64,000 nt of DNA. Origin: Osmia lignaria lignaria. Taxonomy: Eukaryota > Arthropoda > Insecta > Hymenoptera > Megachilidae. This document shows positions 63,990 to 64,000 of the stretch, one piece after another; position 1 is the stretch's first letter; each line of letters starts with the position of its first letter. A program made the translations under genes and the position numbers. The notes under the pieces were generated by a model, which saw only the letters and a program-made list of their open reading frames with translations, was not told where the DNA came from and did no database searches. The stretch covers positions 5,292,001 to 5,356,000 of the forward strand of contig NW_027478160.1 in assembly GCF_051020975.1 (NCBI RefSeq), given 5' to 3'.

Positions 63990-64000
63990 TTGCAGATTTA
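63990..64000 (+). repeat. Partial monomer at right edge of window
   Basis: The last 11 bp (TTGCAGATTTA) are the first 11 positions of a further monomer, so the array continues beyond the window. Confidence 0.9.

Larger units (their letters stand above)
1..64000 (+). repeat. 322-bp satellite DNA array filling the whole window (about 199 head-to-tail monomers)
   Basis: The same unit recurs without interruption, always in the same orientation. The motif TTGCAGAT (or a one- or two-base variant) sits at 231, 553, 875 and so on, exactly 322 bp apart for 132 steps to 42735. The next is 325 bp on at 43060, and spacing is 322 again to 63990. Neighbouring units differ by scattered substitutions, and blocks of several units are nearly identical to each other. 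No stretch of unique sequence and no inserted element breaks the array. This is classic tandem satellite DNA; location at a centromere or other heterochromatin is inference from size and higher-order structure. No gene is present anywhere in the window. Both array boundaries lie outside it, so total array length cannot be judged. Confidence 0.98.

Noticed and set aside
1..64000. CRISPR array
   Set aside because: The repeat is 322 bp with no alternation of short repeats and unique spacers, and no cas genes are present.
1..64000. Transposable element insertions or long terminal repeats within the array
   Set aside because: The phase of the 322-bp unit is never broken except by 3 bp at about 42785, so no insertion of any size is present.
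1..64000. Bacterial, phage or plasmid origin of the window
   Set aside because: No gene, operon, RNA gene or coding-density signal is present. Tens of kilobases of homogeneous satellite with HORs fit a eukaryotic chromosome. The exact taxon is not resolvable; the insect impression is too weak to call.

Overview
The whole 64 kb window is one uninterrupted satellite DNA array. A monomer of 322 bp is repeated head to tail on the same strand about 199 times, from the first base to the last. The window opens at monomer position 93 and closes 11 bp into a new monomer, so both edges of the array lie outside it. I see no protein-coding gene, rRNA, tRNA, CRISPR array, transposon insertion, origin or unique spacer. 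The reference point used here is the TTG of the motif TTGCAGAT, called monomer position 1. It falls at 231 and then every 322 bp to 42735. After one 3-bp insertion it continues from 43060 to 63990 with the same spacing.

The organism cannot be named from this sequence. Tens of kilobases of AT-leaning satellite (about 39% GC in the consensus I read), with higher-order structure and no genes, point to a eukaryotic nuclear genome, most likely centromeric, pericentromeric or other heterochromatin. An insect or other invertebrate is only a weak impression.

The array is built from recognisable monomer subfamilies that form nested, irregular higher-order repeats (HORs). From 1 to 4.7 kb there are older-looking variants with a local dimer. 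From 4.7 to 8.9 kb a second subfamily appears. From 8.9 to 18.3 kb a HOR family shrinks from 8-mer to 6-mer to three 5-mers, the last two nearly identical. From 18.3 to 30.8 kb the order is a mosaic of earlier blocks. From 30.8 to 48 kb a third family dominates, with dimers, a tandem trimer and 6-mer repeats. From 47.2 to 64 kb there are trimers, an 11-mer-offset duplication and a 7-monomer block copied 33 monomers downstream. Many monomers are hybrids of two subfamilies, the expected trace of unequal crossing-over or gene conversion.

A 74-codon open frame recurs in most monomers. It begins at TTG, contains no ATG, and 322 is not a multiple of 3. It is best read as a by-product of repeat homogeneity, not a gene. 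The notable features are the near-absolute conservation of monomer length, the HOR architecture, the hybrid monomers, and an internal duplication inside the monomer.
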